64,000 nucleotides of DNA from an uncultured bacterium (lineage in GTDB: Bacteria; CSSED10-310; CALFER01): assembly GCA_937951895.1 (NCBI GenBank), contig CALFER010000009.1, forward strand, positions 57,207-121,206, read 5' to 3'. Shown in pieces: positions 8,526 through 18,000 of this stretch. A program made the position numbers and the translations under genes. How positions within the stretch are numbered: the first letter of the stretch is position 1; each line of letters opens with the position of its first letter. The notes under the pieces are model-generated. The model ran no database searches and was not told where the DNA came from. It worked only from the letters and a program-made list of their open reading frames with translations.

Positions 8526-9524
8526 CTATTTAAACAGGAATCCGATCAGATCGACGATCCGACACGAATAGCCCCATTCATTGTCATACCAGGCAAAAAT
8601 CTTGACCAGCCGGCCATCGCTCATTGTGCATTTCGAGTCGACTGTTCCGGAATGGAAATCATGATTGAAATCCATGGAAACCAGTTCCTCTTCACAATAG
8701 GCAAGAATCCCCTTCAATTCGTTCTCGCAGGCCTTTTTCAATGCCTGATTGACGGCTTCGACAGGTGCGTCTCGTTCGGTGATCACGACCAGATCGACGA
8801 GTGATACATTCGGAGTGGGAACGCGTACGGCGAGACCGGACAGTTTCCCTTTGAGTTGCGGAAGGACCAGCGCAACGGCTTTGGCAGCTCCGGTTGTCGT
8901 TGGTATCATGGACAACGCAGCGGCTCTGGCTCGACGGGGATCTTTATGCGGGAGGTCGAGAATTTTCTGATCGTTGGTATAGGCATGGATCGTCGTCATG
9001 ATACCGCGTTCGATCCCGAAGTTATCCAGAACGACTTTCGCGATTGGCGCGAGGCAGTTTGTTGTGCATGATGCATTGGAGATGATGTTGTGTCGGGTCG
9101 GGTCGTAATCGGTTTGGTTGACTCCCATCACGACCGTCCAATCCGGGTCAGTCGCCGGCGCTGAAATAATGACCTTCTTCGCTCCGGCACGAATGTGTTT
9201 TTCAGTGTCCTGGCGTTTGGTGAACTTCCCGGAGGATTCGATCACCACATCCACTCCGAGATCTTTCCAGGGCAGTTTTTCGGGATCCGGTTCAGCAAGC
9301 ACCCGGATCGGCTTTCCATCCACAATCATGGTGCTCCCATCGACCGCAACATCACCGCAGAAACGGCCGTGGACCGAATCATACTTCAAGAGGTGGGCGA
9401 GCATGGGAACCGTGGTGATGTCGTTGATCGCCACCACTTCAATCCGATCATTTCCGGCTGCAGCCCGCATCACTAATCGTCCGATTCGTCCGAATCCGTT
9501 GATACCAACTCGAATTTTCATCAT
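8526..9524 (-). CDS. gap: Type I glyceraldehyde-3-phosphate dehydrogenase
   Basis: NAD-dependent glycolytic enzyme of 332 residues. The Rossmann start is VGINGFGRIGRLVMRAA and the active site is SNASCTTNCLAPIAKV with the catalytic Cys. Also present are TIHAYTNDQKILD and the C-terminal WYDNEWGYSCR. The ATG at 9524 is chosen because AGGAAAGGAG lies just upstream and the protein then begins at the Rossmann strand; a longer reading to 9581 would add a non-conserved tail. It forms an operon with tpiA, the usual glycolytic pairing. Confidence 0.97.
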   Translation of the reverse strand: MMKIRVGINGFGRIGRLVMRAAAGNDRIEVVAINDITTVPMLAHLLKYDSVHGRFCGDVAVDGSTMIVDGKPIRVLAEPDPEKLPWKDLGVDVVIESSGKFTKRQDTEKHIRAGAKKVIISAPATDPDWTVVMGVNQTDYDPTRHNIISNASCTTNCLAPIAKVVLDNFGIERGIMTTIHAYTNDQKILDLPHKDPRRARAAALSMIPTTTGAAKAVALVLPQLKGKLSGLAVRVPTPNVSLVDLVVITERDAPVEAVNQALKKACENELKGILAYCEEELVSMDFNHDFHSGTVDSKCTMSDGRLVKIFAWYDNEWGYSCRIVDLIGFLFK

Positions 9525-9589
9525 TTGCTCCTTTCCTGCTCCATCCCGAGGTTGCATCGAGGGTTGCGCGCGATCGCTCACCCGTCCCT

Positions 9590-9619
9590 TTCATACCACT
9601 GAATTCACCGTGCAATCAA
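9590..9619 (-). promoter_or_regulatory. Probable promoter for gap-tpiA
   Basis: TTGATT (9619-9614) and TATGAA (9595-9590) on the minus strand with an 18-base spacer, in the 98-base gap between metH and gap. I see no terminator after metH, so read-through into gap is also possible. Confidence 0.5.
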
Positions 9620-9622
9620 AGT

Positions 9623-12070
9623 TTATTTCTTGAGATTTCCCTGCAGTCCGGCCATGGTTCGTGCGATGTCCCCGGCTCCCACGGCATCCGCCGCATATCC
9701 GTCCGCCCCGATTTCGTCGGCGAAACGCCGGGTCACGACCGCTCCACCCACCAGAATGCGAATCGAAGAGAACCGTTCTTTGAGCATGCGCACGGTTTCC
9801 CGCATCGCCGGCATCGTGGTCGTCATCAGCGCGGACAGTCCGACAAGTCTCGCCCGGGAATCCTCGACACACTCCGCAAAGCGATCCGCCGAGACATCCT
9901 TGCCGAGATCGATCACATCGAAGCCATGGTTCTCGAGAACCACCGAGACGATGTTCTTGCCGATATCGTGGATATCGCCCGCGACCGTTCCCAGCACGAT
10001 CTTGGTCCCGTGGAGAAGCTGGCTGCCGGATTCCTTCAAGCGGGGTCTGAGATGCCCGACCGCGGCCTTCATCGTTTCGCCGGCCAGTATCAGCTGCGGC
10101 AAAAACACGATCCCGGCTCCATATTGCGCTCCGACTGCGGCGATCGCCGGGATCAGCGATTCCTCGAGCAGCCTGGCAGGCTCGATGCCGGCAGTCAGCT
10201 CTTCATCGATCAGTCGGCAGACGCGATCCTTGTCGCCATCGACGACGGCTTGCGCCGAAGGCGAGAAAACGGGAACGGAGCGATCGGGTGCCGCCGCCGG
10301 AGCCATCGATTTCGCGGGTTGAGGAGTGGGAGTGGCTGCCGATGCGTATTCCTGAAAGGAAACATACCTCCGAGCGCCGGGATCCCTGTTCAGCAGAAGC
10401 TCGCCTGCACGCAGTCCCTGCATCATCGAAATCGAAAGCGGATTGATGATTCCGGCATTCAATCCGGCCCGGAGCGCCATGGCGAGATATGTCGAGGAGA
10501 TCGCATCGCGATTGGGCAAGCCGAAACTGACATTTGAAACGCCGAGAATGGTTGCGCATCCGAGATCGTTTCGGACGCGTTCAACCGCCTTGAGCGTTTC
10601 GTTGGGCTGATGGGGTTGCGAGCCGACGGTGAACACGAGGCAATCGATCAGGATCCGCGAGCGATCGATCCCGATCGCTTCCGCTTTCCGCACGATCTTC
10701 TCCGCGATTCGGATCCGCGCATCCGCATCTTCGGGAATCCCGGTTGAATCCATGGCGAGCGCGATGAAGTTTGCACCGTAGCGTTTCACCAGCGGAAGCA
10801 ACGCCTCGATCCGCTCATCCTCACCATTGATCGAATTGAGCAATGGCCGGCCGATCACCGTTTTCAGGCCCGCTTCGATCGCCTCAACACTCATGGAATC
10901 GATGGAGAGCGGGGTGGCCGGGGCAATCGCCTGCAGTTCGTCAACGGCACGTGTCATGAGGAGATCTTCGGGTTGTCCCGGAACGCCCATGTTGACATCG
11001 AGAATCATGGCGCCGGCTTCGATCTGCTTGCGGGCGTCCGCTCGGACCATCGACAGATCACCTTCGGCCAGTTGGGTGGACAGTTTTTTTCGACCGGTTG
11101 GATTGATCCGTTCACCAATCACGGTAAAAGGCATCGCTGCTCCTGTGCGCACGATACCGGCTCGAGACGCGAATCGGACGGCGGATTCCGGGACCTGGCG
11201 TTGAATGATGGCATTCCGGCAGGAATGCGTCACCGCGGCGATGTGATCGGGAGTTGTCCCGCAGCAGCCTCCCAGGGCAGCCGCGCCGGCGTCGATCATC
11301 CGGAGCATCTGGCTCGCGAAATCGACCGGCTGGAGGCTGAATCGTGTGACACCGTCGATCAACTGCGGAAGGCCCGCATTCGGCTGAGCCAGCAGCGGAA
11401 GGGCTGTCTCGGCTGCCATCCGCCTGACCACCTCGACCATGATATCCGGACCGAGTCCGCAATTCACACCGATGGCGAGCGGTTCGTAAGGTTCGGCCGT
11501 AACGGCATAGGATTCGGGTGTCGAGCCGGAGAGGGATCGGAGGTGAGGATCGAAGGACATGGAGGGGATGAAGGGAAGTCCAGTATCGAGGCATGCTCGG
11601 ATTGCCGCGAGTAACTCGCCGAGATCGCCCATCGTTTCGATGATTGCAAAATCGACACCGGCGTCTCTCAGTATTCGCGCCTGCTCGCTGAATACAGACT
11701 GCAACTCATCCATCGTCGTGCTGCCCATGGGTCTGAGCAGCAATCCGGAGGGTCCGATGGATCCCGCAATCCATGTGGTATCCCCTGCGGCATCCCGTGC
11801 GCACTGGACTGCGAGCCGGTTGATCCGATCGATCTCATGGTCCAAACGATACTCACCGAGTTTGATCCGGTTCGCTCCGAACGTATTGGTCGTCAATACA
11901 TCGACGCCGGCGTCGATGTATCGGCGATGCACGCCTGTCACCCGGTCGGGGGATTCCAGCATGAATCGCTCGGGAGACATTCCCGGCCGCATGCCCGCCT
12001 GCTGCAGCATCGTTCCCATCGCGCCGTCAAAAAAAACCGGCTTCTTTCCGAAATCAAATGTGGGCTTCAC
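9623..12070 (-). CDS. metH: Cobalamin-dependent methionine synthase, short form lacking the reactivation domain
   Basis: Transfers a methyl group from methyltetrahydrofolate through cobalamin to homocysteine. The 815 residues hold four modules. A homocysteine methyltransferase domain (about 1-290) has zinc ligands in VNCG and GGCCGTTPDH. A pterin-binding domain (about 310-570) contains VIGERINPTGRKK. A cobalamin cap domain follows, then a B12 domain with GDIHDIGKN (the DxHxxG cobalt-ligand motif). The C-terminal AdoMet activation domain of E. coli MetH is absent, as in several anaerobes, so a separate reactivase would be needed. It starts with GTG overlapping the comF stop (GTGA). Confidence 0.93.
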   Translation of the reverse strand: MKPTFDFGKKPVFFDGAMGTMLQQAGMRPGMSPERFMLESPDRVTGVHRRYIDAGVDVLTTNTFGANRIKLGEYRLDHEIDRINRLAVQCARDAAGDTTWIAGSIGPSGLLLRPMGSTTMDELQSVFSEQARILRDAGVDFAIIETMGDLGELLAAIRACLDTGLPFIPSMSFDPHLRSLSGSTPESYAVTAEPYEPLAIGVNCGLGPDIMVEVVRRMAAETALPLLAQPNAGLPQLIDGVTRFSLQPVDFASQMLRMIDAGAAALGGCCGTTPDHIAAVTHSCRNAIIQRQVPESAVRFASRAGIVRTGAAMPFTVIGERINPTGRKKLSTQLAEGDLSMVRADARKQIEAGAMILDVNMGVPGQPEDLLMTRAVDELQAIAPATPLSIDSMSVEAIEAGLKTVIGRPLLNSINGEDERIEALLPLVKRYGANFIALAMDSTGIPEDADARIRIAEKIVRKAEAIGIDRSRILIDCLVFTVGSQPHQPNETLKAVERVRNDLGCATILGVSNVSFGLPNRDAISSTYLAMALRAGLNAGIINPLSISMMQGLRAGELLLNRDPGARRYVSFQEYASAATPTPQPAKSMAPAAAPDRSVPVFSPSAQAVVDGDKDRVCRLIDEELTAGIEPARLLEESLIPAIAAVGAQYGAGIVFLPQLILAGETMKAAVGHLRPRLKESGSQLLHGTKIVLGTVAGDIHDIGKNIVSVVLENHGFDVIDLGKDVSADRFAECVEDSRARLVGLSALMTTTMPAMRETVRMLKERFSSIRILVGGAVVTRRFADEIGADGYAADAVGAGDIARTMAGLQGNLKK

Positions 12071-12834
12071 TGAATCGCATCTCCTTCAATGTGTAAAATG
12101 CTTCGCCGGTGTCTCGGAAGCGCCCAGGCACACGTTGCGATGCACACCGACGAACATCCGTTCAGGACCAGCAGTCTGCTGCATTCCCGCGTCGTCGCTC
12201 CGGTTGTAAATACATCATCCACCAGCAGCCAGCAATCGCGAGTGGGACGGCCGGTCAGCGAGAACGCACCGGCGACGTTCAACCGACGAGCGCCGGGATC
12301 CCCGGATTGCGGCATGGTTCTCCTCTCCCGCCGAATGATGTCCGCCTGAAACGGGATTCCCAGATAGCGCGATAACCGGAGGCCGATGAGTGCCGCCTGG
12401 TTGTATCCTCGTTTTTTCTCGCGAGACGGATGCAACGGAACAGCGGTGATCCCGGCGAAGACGCGATTTCTGAATCGTAAGCGGATGGTTCGGGCGAGGA
12501 GGAACGCGAGATCCCGGGCGAACTGCGGTTGGTTCCGGTGTTTCAATCCGAGAAGCATTGGACGAATGAGCGAATTGCGATGATAGGATTCAACGGAAAC
12601 AATTCCCTCGATCCCCCATCTCCCCTGATCGCAACACGTGCACATCCCGCGCAACACCAGTTCGTGACCGGGTACGGGACTGCTGCATGTCGGACAACAG
12701 GCGTTTGATACCGGGAACCGGGCTTCGATGCAGTCCCTGCAGATCTGAACCGGCGATCCGCCCGAGTGCGGAACGGACTGTCCGCAGATCGTGCATTCGG
12801 CGGGAAACAGTGTATCGAGAAGCATATTGATCAT
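12067..12834 (-). CDS. comF: ComF family phosphoribosyltransferase-like protein
   Basis: ComF/GntX family protein of 255 residues. The N-terminus has two CxxC pairs of a probable zinc ribbon (ECTICGQ and CCPTCSS), plus CTCCDQG. The C-terminal half carries the phosphoribosyltransferase signature LLVDDVFTTGATTREC and the REKKRGYNQA block. In competent bacteria ComF acts in DNA uptake; in others its role is unclear. It lies between lpxH and metH in one tight operon. Confidence 0.9.
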   Translation of the reverse strand: MINMLLDTLFPAECTICGQSVPHSGGSPVQICRDCIEARFPVSNACCPTCSSPVPGHELVLRGMCTCCDQGRWGIEGIVSVESYHRNSLIRPMLLGLKHRNQPQFARDLAFLLARTIRLRFRNRVFAGITAVPLHPSREKKRGYNQAALIGLRLSRYLGIPFQADIIRRERRTMPQSGDPGARRLNVAGAFSLTGRPTRDCWLLVDDVFTTGATTRECSRLLVLNGCSSVCIATCAWALPRHRRSILHIEGDAIQ

Positions 12835-12846
12835 CGAGGGTCACAT

Positions 12847-13587
12847 TCAGTCAATCGGGATCGTTTTCAGTTCGAATGCACCGGAATCTGCCAGGACATA
12901 ATGTCCCGGTCCGAACCAGTGCCCGGCATTGATATGGCGAATTCGACGTTCGCCGTACGTCATGACTCGGTCCATCGGATGATGGGTATGTCCATGGATG
13001 ATCGTTGTGACGTTCTGTTCGGCCAGATCGAGTGCGAATCGATCGAACGTCGCCGGAGACATCTCATTTTTATGTTGAGTGTACTTCCGGCTGGTATCCG
13101 AGGTCAATCGTCCCATGTGCCAGGCGATCGAGGCAGGAATCAAGCGGAACAATCGCTGGGCGACCGAATTCCGCAGTACGGATTTCAAAAACAGATATCC
13201 TCGATCCTCCGTATTGATTTCATCCCCGTGCGACAAATATGTCAGCGTCTCCCCGAAAAGCACACGTATCGGGTCATTGTGGACGTGCACATCGAGATAT
13301 TCGGAGAAGACGCGCCCCGGAAGAAAGTCGTGATTGCCGACGAGATAGTGGATTTCGATTCCGAGATTCCGAATGGTTCCCAGGCGGACCACAGGTCGAA
13401 GAAAACGAGAAAACATGATGGAATCGTATCCGAACCAGAATTCGAAGACATCTCCGAGTAAAAAGAGCGCATCAGGGCGATAGTCGATCACCCAGTCGAG
13501 AAACCGGCAGAATGCGATTTCCCGGGACGGCACCCGCGGGTCGAGATGGACATCCCCGGTTATGACCGCTCGGTTGTAATGCAGCAT
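12847..13587 (-). CDS. lpxH: UDP-2,3-diacylglucosamine diphosphatase-type metallophosphoesterase
   Basis: Calcineurin-fold phosphoesterase of 246 residues, most like LpxH, which hydrolyses UDP-2,3-diacylglucosamine to lipid X in lipid A synthesis at the inner membrane. Dinuclear metal motifs are GDVHLD, LLGDVFEFWFG, LVGNHD, LSHGDE and HGHTHHP. The start at 13587 follows GGGAG by eight bases; a longer reading to 13629 has less support. It heads the lpxH-comF-metH operon, an unusual grouping. LpxH-like phosphoesterases of other substrate range cannot be excluded. Confidence 0.85.
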   Translation of the reverse strand: MLHYNRAVITGDVHLDPRVPSREIAFCRFLDWVIDYRPDALFLLGDVFEFWFGYDSIMFSRFLRPVVRLGTIRNLGIEIHYLVGNHDFLPGRVFSEYLDVHVHNDPIRVLFGETLTYLSHGDEINTEDRGYLFLKSVLRNSVAQRLFRLIPASIAWHMGRLTSDTSRKYTQHKNEMSPATFDRFALDLAEQNVTTIIHGHTHHPMDRVMTYGERRIRHINAGHWFGPGHYVLADSGAFELKTIPID

Positions 13588-13705
13588 CAGTTCGACTCCC
13601 TTTGATGACGCGATGAACTCTCCCAGCATAACAAACCGGACGGGAAATCGCTCCGAGAAAATTTTGCTGCATTCTCCCGAGGGATTGTGCTATGATTCCT
13701 GCTCT

Positions 13706-13734
13706 TTGGAATTGCACGTATTTGTCAATAAAAT
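13706..13734 (+). promoter_or_regulatory. Promoter for the iron-type alcohol dehydrogenase
   Basis: TTGGAA (13706-13711) and TAAAAT (13729-13734) with a 17-base spacer. The predicted start is only about 16 bases before the ATG at 13757, leaving room for just the GGAG site. Confidence 0.6.
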
Positions 13735-13756
13735 CAACGCATTATGGAGCATATGC

Positions 13757-14911
13757 ATGAAAACGAAATTTACGATAAAGCAAGTCCCGGAGACCCGATT
13801 CGGGAGTGGCACGCTGGCCTCGCTTCCCGAAGAAATCCTGACGATCGGGGCTCAGAACATCCTGCTTGTGCTCGACAAGCAGATGGTTGAGCAGAAACTG
13901 ACGACGTCGATCGAGACAATACTGAATGCGAATCGGATTCCGTATGAGCCATTTATCATCGTCGACAAGATTCTGTCCTTCGAAGGCATCCAATCCGCTG
14001 TTCAAACGGTCGATCTCACGCGGTTCGATCTGATCATCGGCTTCGGAGGCTGGCGATGCACGGATCTGGCCAAGGTTTTTTCCGCTCATTCGGCCAATCC
14101 CAACACAATTGAAGCGATCTATCCGGGGGGACAGACGCTTCATGCGCATGGTATTCCTGTGATCTCAATCCCGACGACACCCCCGAACGGTGCCGAAATC
14201 GACACGAAGGTTCTCGTCAGGCACACACAGAACAAGATCCTGCTGCCGTTCGAGCATCCGCTCATCGCTCCGCGTCTGACGATCGTGGATCCTGAACTGA
14301 TGCTGACTCTGCCGCCAGATCTCACGGCAGCGACCGGCATCGATGCGCTGACGCATGCCATCGAAGCCCTGATATCGATGGAAGCCTCTCCCTTCTCTGA
14401 AATCCTCGCGCTGCAGTCCATCGCCCTGATCAACGAAAACCTGCTCGACTGCTATCGCAACGGATCGAATCTCAGAGCCCGTTACAACGTGGCGCTAGGA
14501 AGTCTTCTGGCCGCGCTCGCGCTGAACATGACGGGATCCGGCGCCGTGCATGCTCTCGCCTACCCGCTCACCGCGCGATACGGCATTCCTCATCCCCAGG
14601 CATCGGCGTTGATTTCACTGGGAGTCATCCGCTACAACGTGCCGGTCGTTCCTTCTCAGTTCGTACGCGTGGCACGATTACTGGGTTGCCCGGTCCAGGG
14701 TATCGAATCCGAGGCGATCAAGGCGGTGGAGGCTCTGGAGCAACTCTATCGTGCCATTGAACATCCGCTTCATCTTTCGAGTTACAACATCGCAGGCATC
14801 GACCTGGAGGAGTTCGTCAAACTGGCGATGCAGTACCACGAACTGCTCAACCGGAATCCCCGGGTATTGGAAGCGGATGACATCCTGAGTATTTACCGGC
14901 AGATCTACTGA
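13757..14911 (+). CDS. Iron-containing alcohol dehydrogenase family protein with degenerate cofactor loops
   Basis: 384-residue member of the Fe-ADH (family III) fold. The metal ligands appear intact: Asp and His in GIDALTHAIE, and two His in AVHALAYPLTARYGIPH, with the expected 14-residue spacing. The cofactor loops differ from the family. GGGSxxDxAK becomes GFGGWRCTDLAK, and PTTAGTGSE becomes PTTPPNGAE. That could mean a changed nucleotide cofactor or a non-ADH role, for example in a glycerol dehydrogenase-like or biosynthetic branch. GGAG at 13746 sets the start; a longer in-frame reading to 13613 lies before the predicted promoter. Substrate unknown. Confidence 0.8.
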   Translation: MKTKFTIKQVPETRFGSGTLASLPEEILTIGAQNILLVLDKQMVEQKLTTSIETILNANRIPYEPFIIVDKILSFEGIQSAVQTVDLTRFDLIIGFGGWRCTDLAKVFSAHSANPNTIEAIYPGGQTLHAHGIPVISIPTTPPNGAEIDTKVLVRHTQNKILLPFEHPLIAPRLTIVDPELMLTLPPDLTAATGIDALTHAIEALISMEASPFSEILALQSIALINENLLDCYRNGSNLRARYNVALGSLLAALALNMTGSGAVHALAYPLTARYGIPHPQASALISLGVIRYNVPVVPSQFVRVARLLGCPVQGIESEAIKAVEALEQLYRAIEHPLHLSSYNIAGIDLEEFVKLAMQYHELLNRNPRVLEADDILSIYRQIY

Positions 14912-15080
14912 TGAGCGACACCTGCCGGACGAACCGATTATGATGTATAATGAAGTCTGTCGGCAGGAGCATCCTGTTCGAAGCGGTGACGCGCCGACTC
15001 GACAGGATACACTTGTGGGCACGGCAACGCATGACCGAAGGATCAGCTGGCCATTTACAATCATTTCGAGGAGAAAACGC

Positions 15081-18000
15081 ATGAAAGTTTTTGCCATTGC
15101 CTGCCTGGTAACCATGCTCACCGCATGCCCGTTCCAGGCCTCAGCGTTCGGTTTCGATCCGAACATCGTGCTCGTAAAACTGACAACGGGCGCGATCGAA
15201 TCGACTGCCGACACGGACTGGGTTCTGACCGCATCAACCGAGACGGTACTGAGCGAGTGCGGGATCCATTCGTGGCGACCTGTTTTCCCCAATGCAGAAC
15301 CGAGGGAGGGTGTTCCTGACCTGAGGCTCTGGATCCGGGCTGAAATCGACCCGTCCGAGACTGTCGATACAGCCATCACGGCACTGATCACCCGGGATGA
15401 GATTCAACGGGCGGAACGAAGGATTCACCTGGAGAAGCACGGTGTACCGAACGATCCGTCGTACGCATCCCAGCAGTACCATTGGCCGTTGATACACGCA
15501 GAGGCCGCATGGGATATCTCGCATGGCGATCCGGCAGTCACCGTCGCAATCATTGATTCCGGCGCTGATCTCGATCACGAAGATCTCGCGGCTGCATTCT
15601 GGCACAATACCGAGGAAACGATCGATGGGATCGACAATGACGGCAACGGATACATTGATGATTATTATGGATGGGACTTCAACGGTTCCGACAGCAATCC
15701 GGACTGTGTCAACCTGGATAACATTCATGGGACGCATGTCGCCGGGATTGTAGGCGCGGTGACGAACAATGCGATCGGGTGTGCCGGCGGAACATGGGGA
15801 TGCAGCCTGATGACCTGCAAAGTCTTCCCGGATGGCGAAGGCGGAGCGTATCCGGACGATGTTGCCGAGGCCATTGCGTATGCCGCTGACAACGGCGCAC
15901 GGATCATCAACATGAGTCTGGGAGGTGGAGCTGCGAGTGTCGAAGAGGACGCCATCGAGTATGCACATGGCCTGGGCCTGACCGTCTTCGCGTCGTCCGG
16001 GAACGGCGGGAATGACGGCATTGGAGACACGACGCCGTCATATCCGGCAGCGTATGATGGTGTGATCGCAGTCGGCAGCACCAACAAATTCGACAATAAA
16101 GACAGCTCGTCCAACTACGGGAACGCCTGGGTCGATGTCTTTGCCTGCGGCGTCTCGATCTACTCGACCGAACCGGGTAACACATACAAGAAGGAATCCG
16201 GAACGTCGATGGCCAGCCCGGTCGCCGCCGCTCTCGGCGCTTTGCTTGCCTCGGCATATCCCGGCATCACCCGTGACCAGATTGAACAACGCATCGAAGG
16301 TGGTTGCGTGAACATCGATCCATACAATCCCGCCTTCATGGGAAATCTCAGCGCCGGACGGATCGATTTTCTCAACAGCATGACCAATGGACCGGTGATT
16401 CGCATTGAACGGCTGATCGTCAGGGATGGATCGGGGAACAATAATTATGAAGCGGATGCGGGAGAAACCGTTCAGCTCGACCTGTATCTGAAGAACCATT
16501 CATGGACCGGTGGTTCCGGGATTTCAGTTACGCTCTCAACCACTTCCAGTGCGGTCCAGCTCGTCGATTCTACTGCGTCCTTCGGCGATTTTGCATCGAA
16601 ACAGATCAAAGGTCCCGCGGACCCGCTCATGGTGACCATCAGCGCTTCAGCTGCTTCGGTCGTGGACATCACCGTGACCATCAGCGGTTCAGGCGGCTAC
16701 TCCTCCGAACAGACACTGGAGGTTTCCATCAACAATCGCTTCCCGGAGTTTCCCAGTTTTCCGGTGCATTCGCAGGGCGGGTTCAACAGCTCACCCAAGC
16801 TCGCGGACATGAACGGCGACTCGGATCTCGAGATCATCGCTGCCAGCAATGACGGCCTGATTCATGTAATCGGACCGGACGGGATGGAATTGCCGGGATG
16901 GCCGGTATTCATCAGCACCATTCAGCCGTTCGACAGCCTTCTGGTTCTCGGCGCACCCGCCATCGCGGATCTGAATCTGGATGCATCTCCGGACGTCATC
17001 ATTGTGGATTACTGGACCGATACTGAATACCGAAATCCAGGAAACCCGAATCTCGGTACCAAATCGCGCATCAACGGTCGATTGCATGCATTTTCCGCTG
17101 CAGGAACCTATCTGACAGGTTTCCCCGTCCAACTCACGACCAGTTTCTACAACGATCCGGCTGAAGCTGAAGCCAATACGACAGGCTTCAAATGCGCGCC
17201 GGTCGTCGCGGATATTCTGGGTGATTCTCACCCGGAGATCATCGCGGGGAACTACAACAACAGAATGTTTGTCTTCGGACATGACGGACAGGTCATTCCC
17301 GGCTGGCCGAAGGATCTCGGAACCGATATCTTCACAACCGCAGCCATCGCGGATCTCGATCAGGACGGCACTCAGGAGATCGTCGTAGCGACAAAGGACG
17401 ATGTCGAACCCTTGGATTACGGCGACTTGTACGTATTTGCACCCGATGGCTCGGTCAAAACCGGATTCCCGGTCAGAATCCCGAATCAGATTTATTCGGC
17501 GCCGGTCGTTCTCGATATTGACGGCGACAGTGATCTTGAGATCGTCTTCGGATACGGTGACTACAATGCTGAAATCACCCAACGCGGACTCAACGCTCTG
17601 CATCATACCGGAGAACCCGTTGCGGGATTTCCTGTCGGAACGATCTCGACGGTTTATGGATCTCCCGCCATCGGGGATCTCGATGGTGATACGATTCCCG
17701 AGTTTGTCGTCGGAGATTTCAGTGGTCGCGTCTATGCGTTCCATACTGACGGAACACCGGTCACCGGGTGGCCGGTTGTTGTGACCGGAGACAAAATCAG
17801 TTCCTGCCCCGTCATCGCGGATATCGATGGGAGCGGCAATCCGGAAGTGATTGTTTCAAGTGGAGACTTGGAGGGGTACCTTCATATACTGAACTCGGAC
17901 GGCACGGAGTATGCTTCAGCGATCGCTCTCGATGCCGATGGGTTTCCCTCACCAGCCGTCGGGGACATCGATGGTGACGGTGATATTGAGATTGTCGCGT

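Noticed and set aside
9926..11614. Two long plus-strand frames opposite metH
   Set aside because: Both lie wholly antisense to conserved MetH domains.
16791..17744. 317-codon minus-strand frame opposite the FG-GAP repeats
   Set aside because: Repetitive pattern is the reverse complement of the repeat codons; no start signal.
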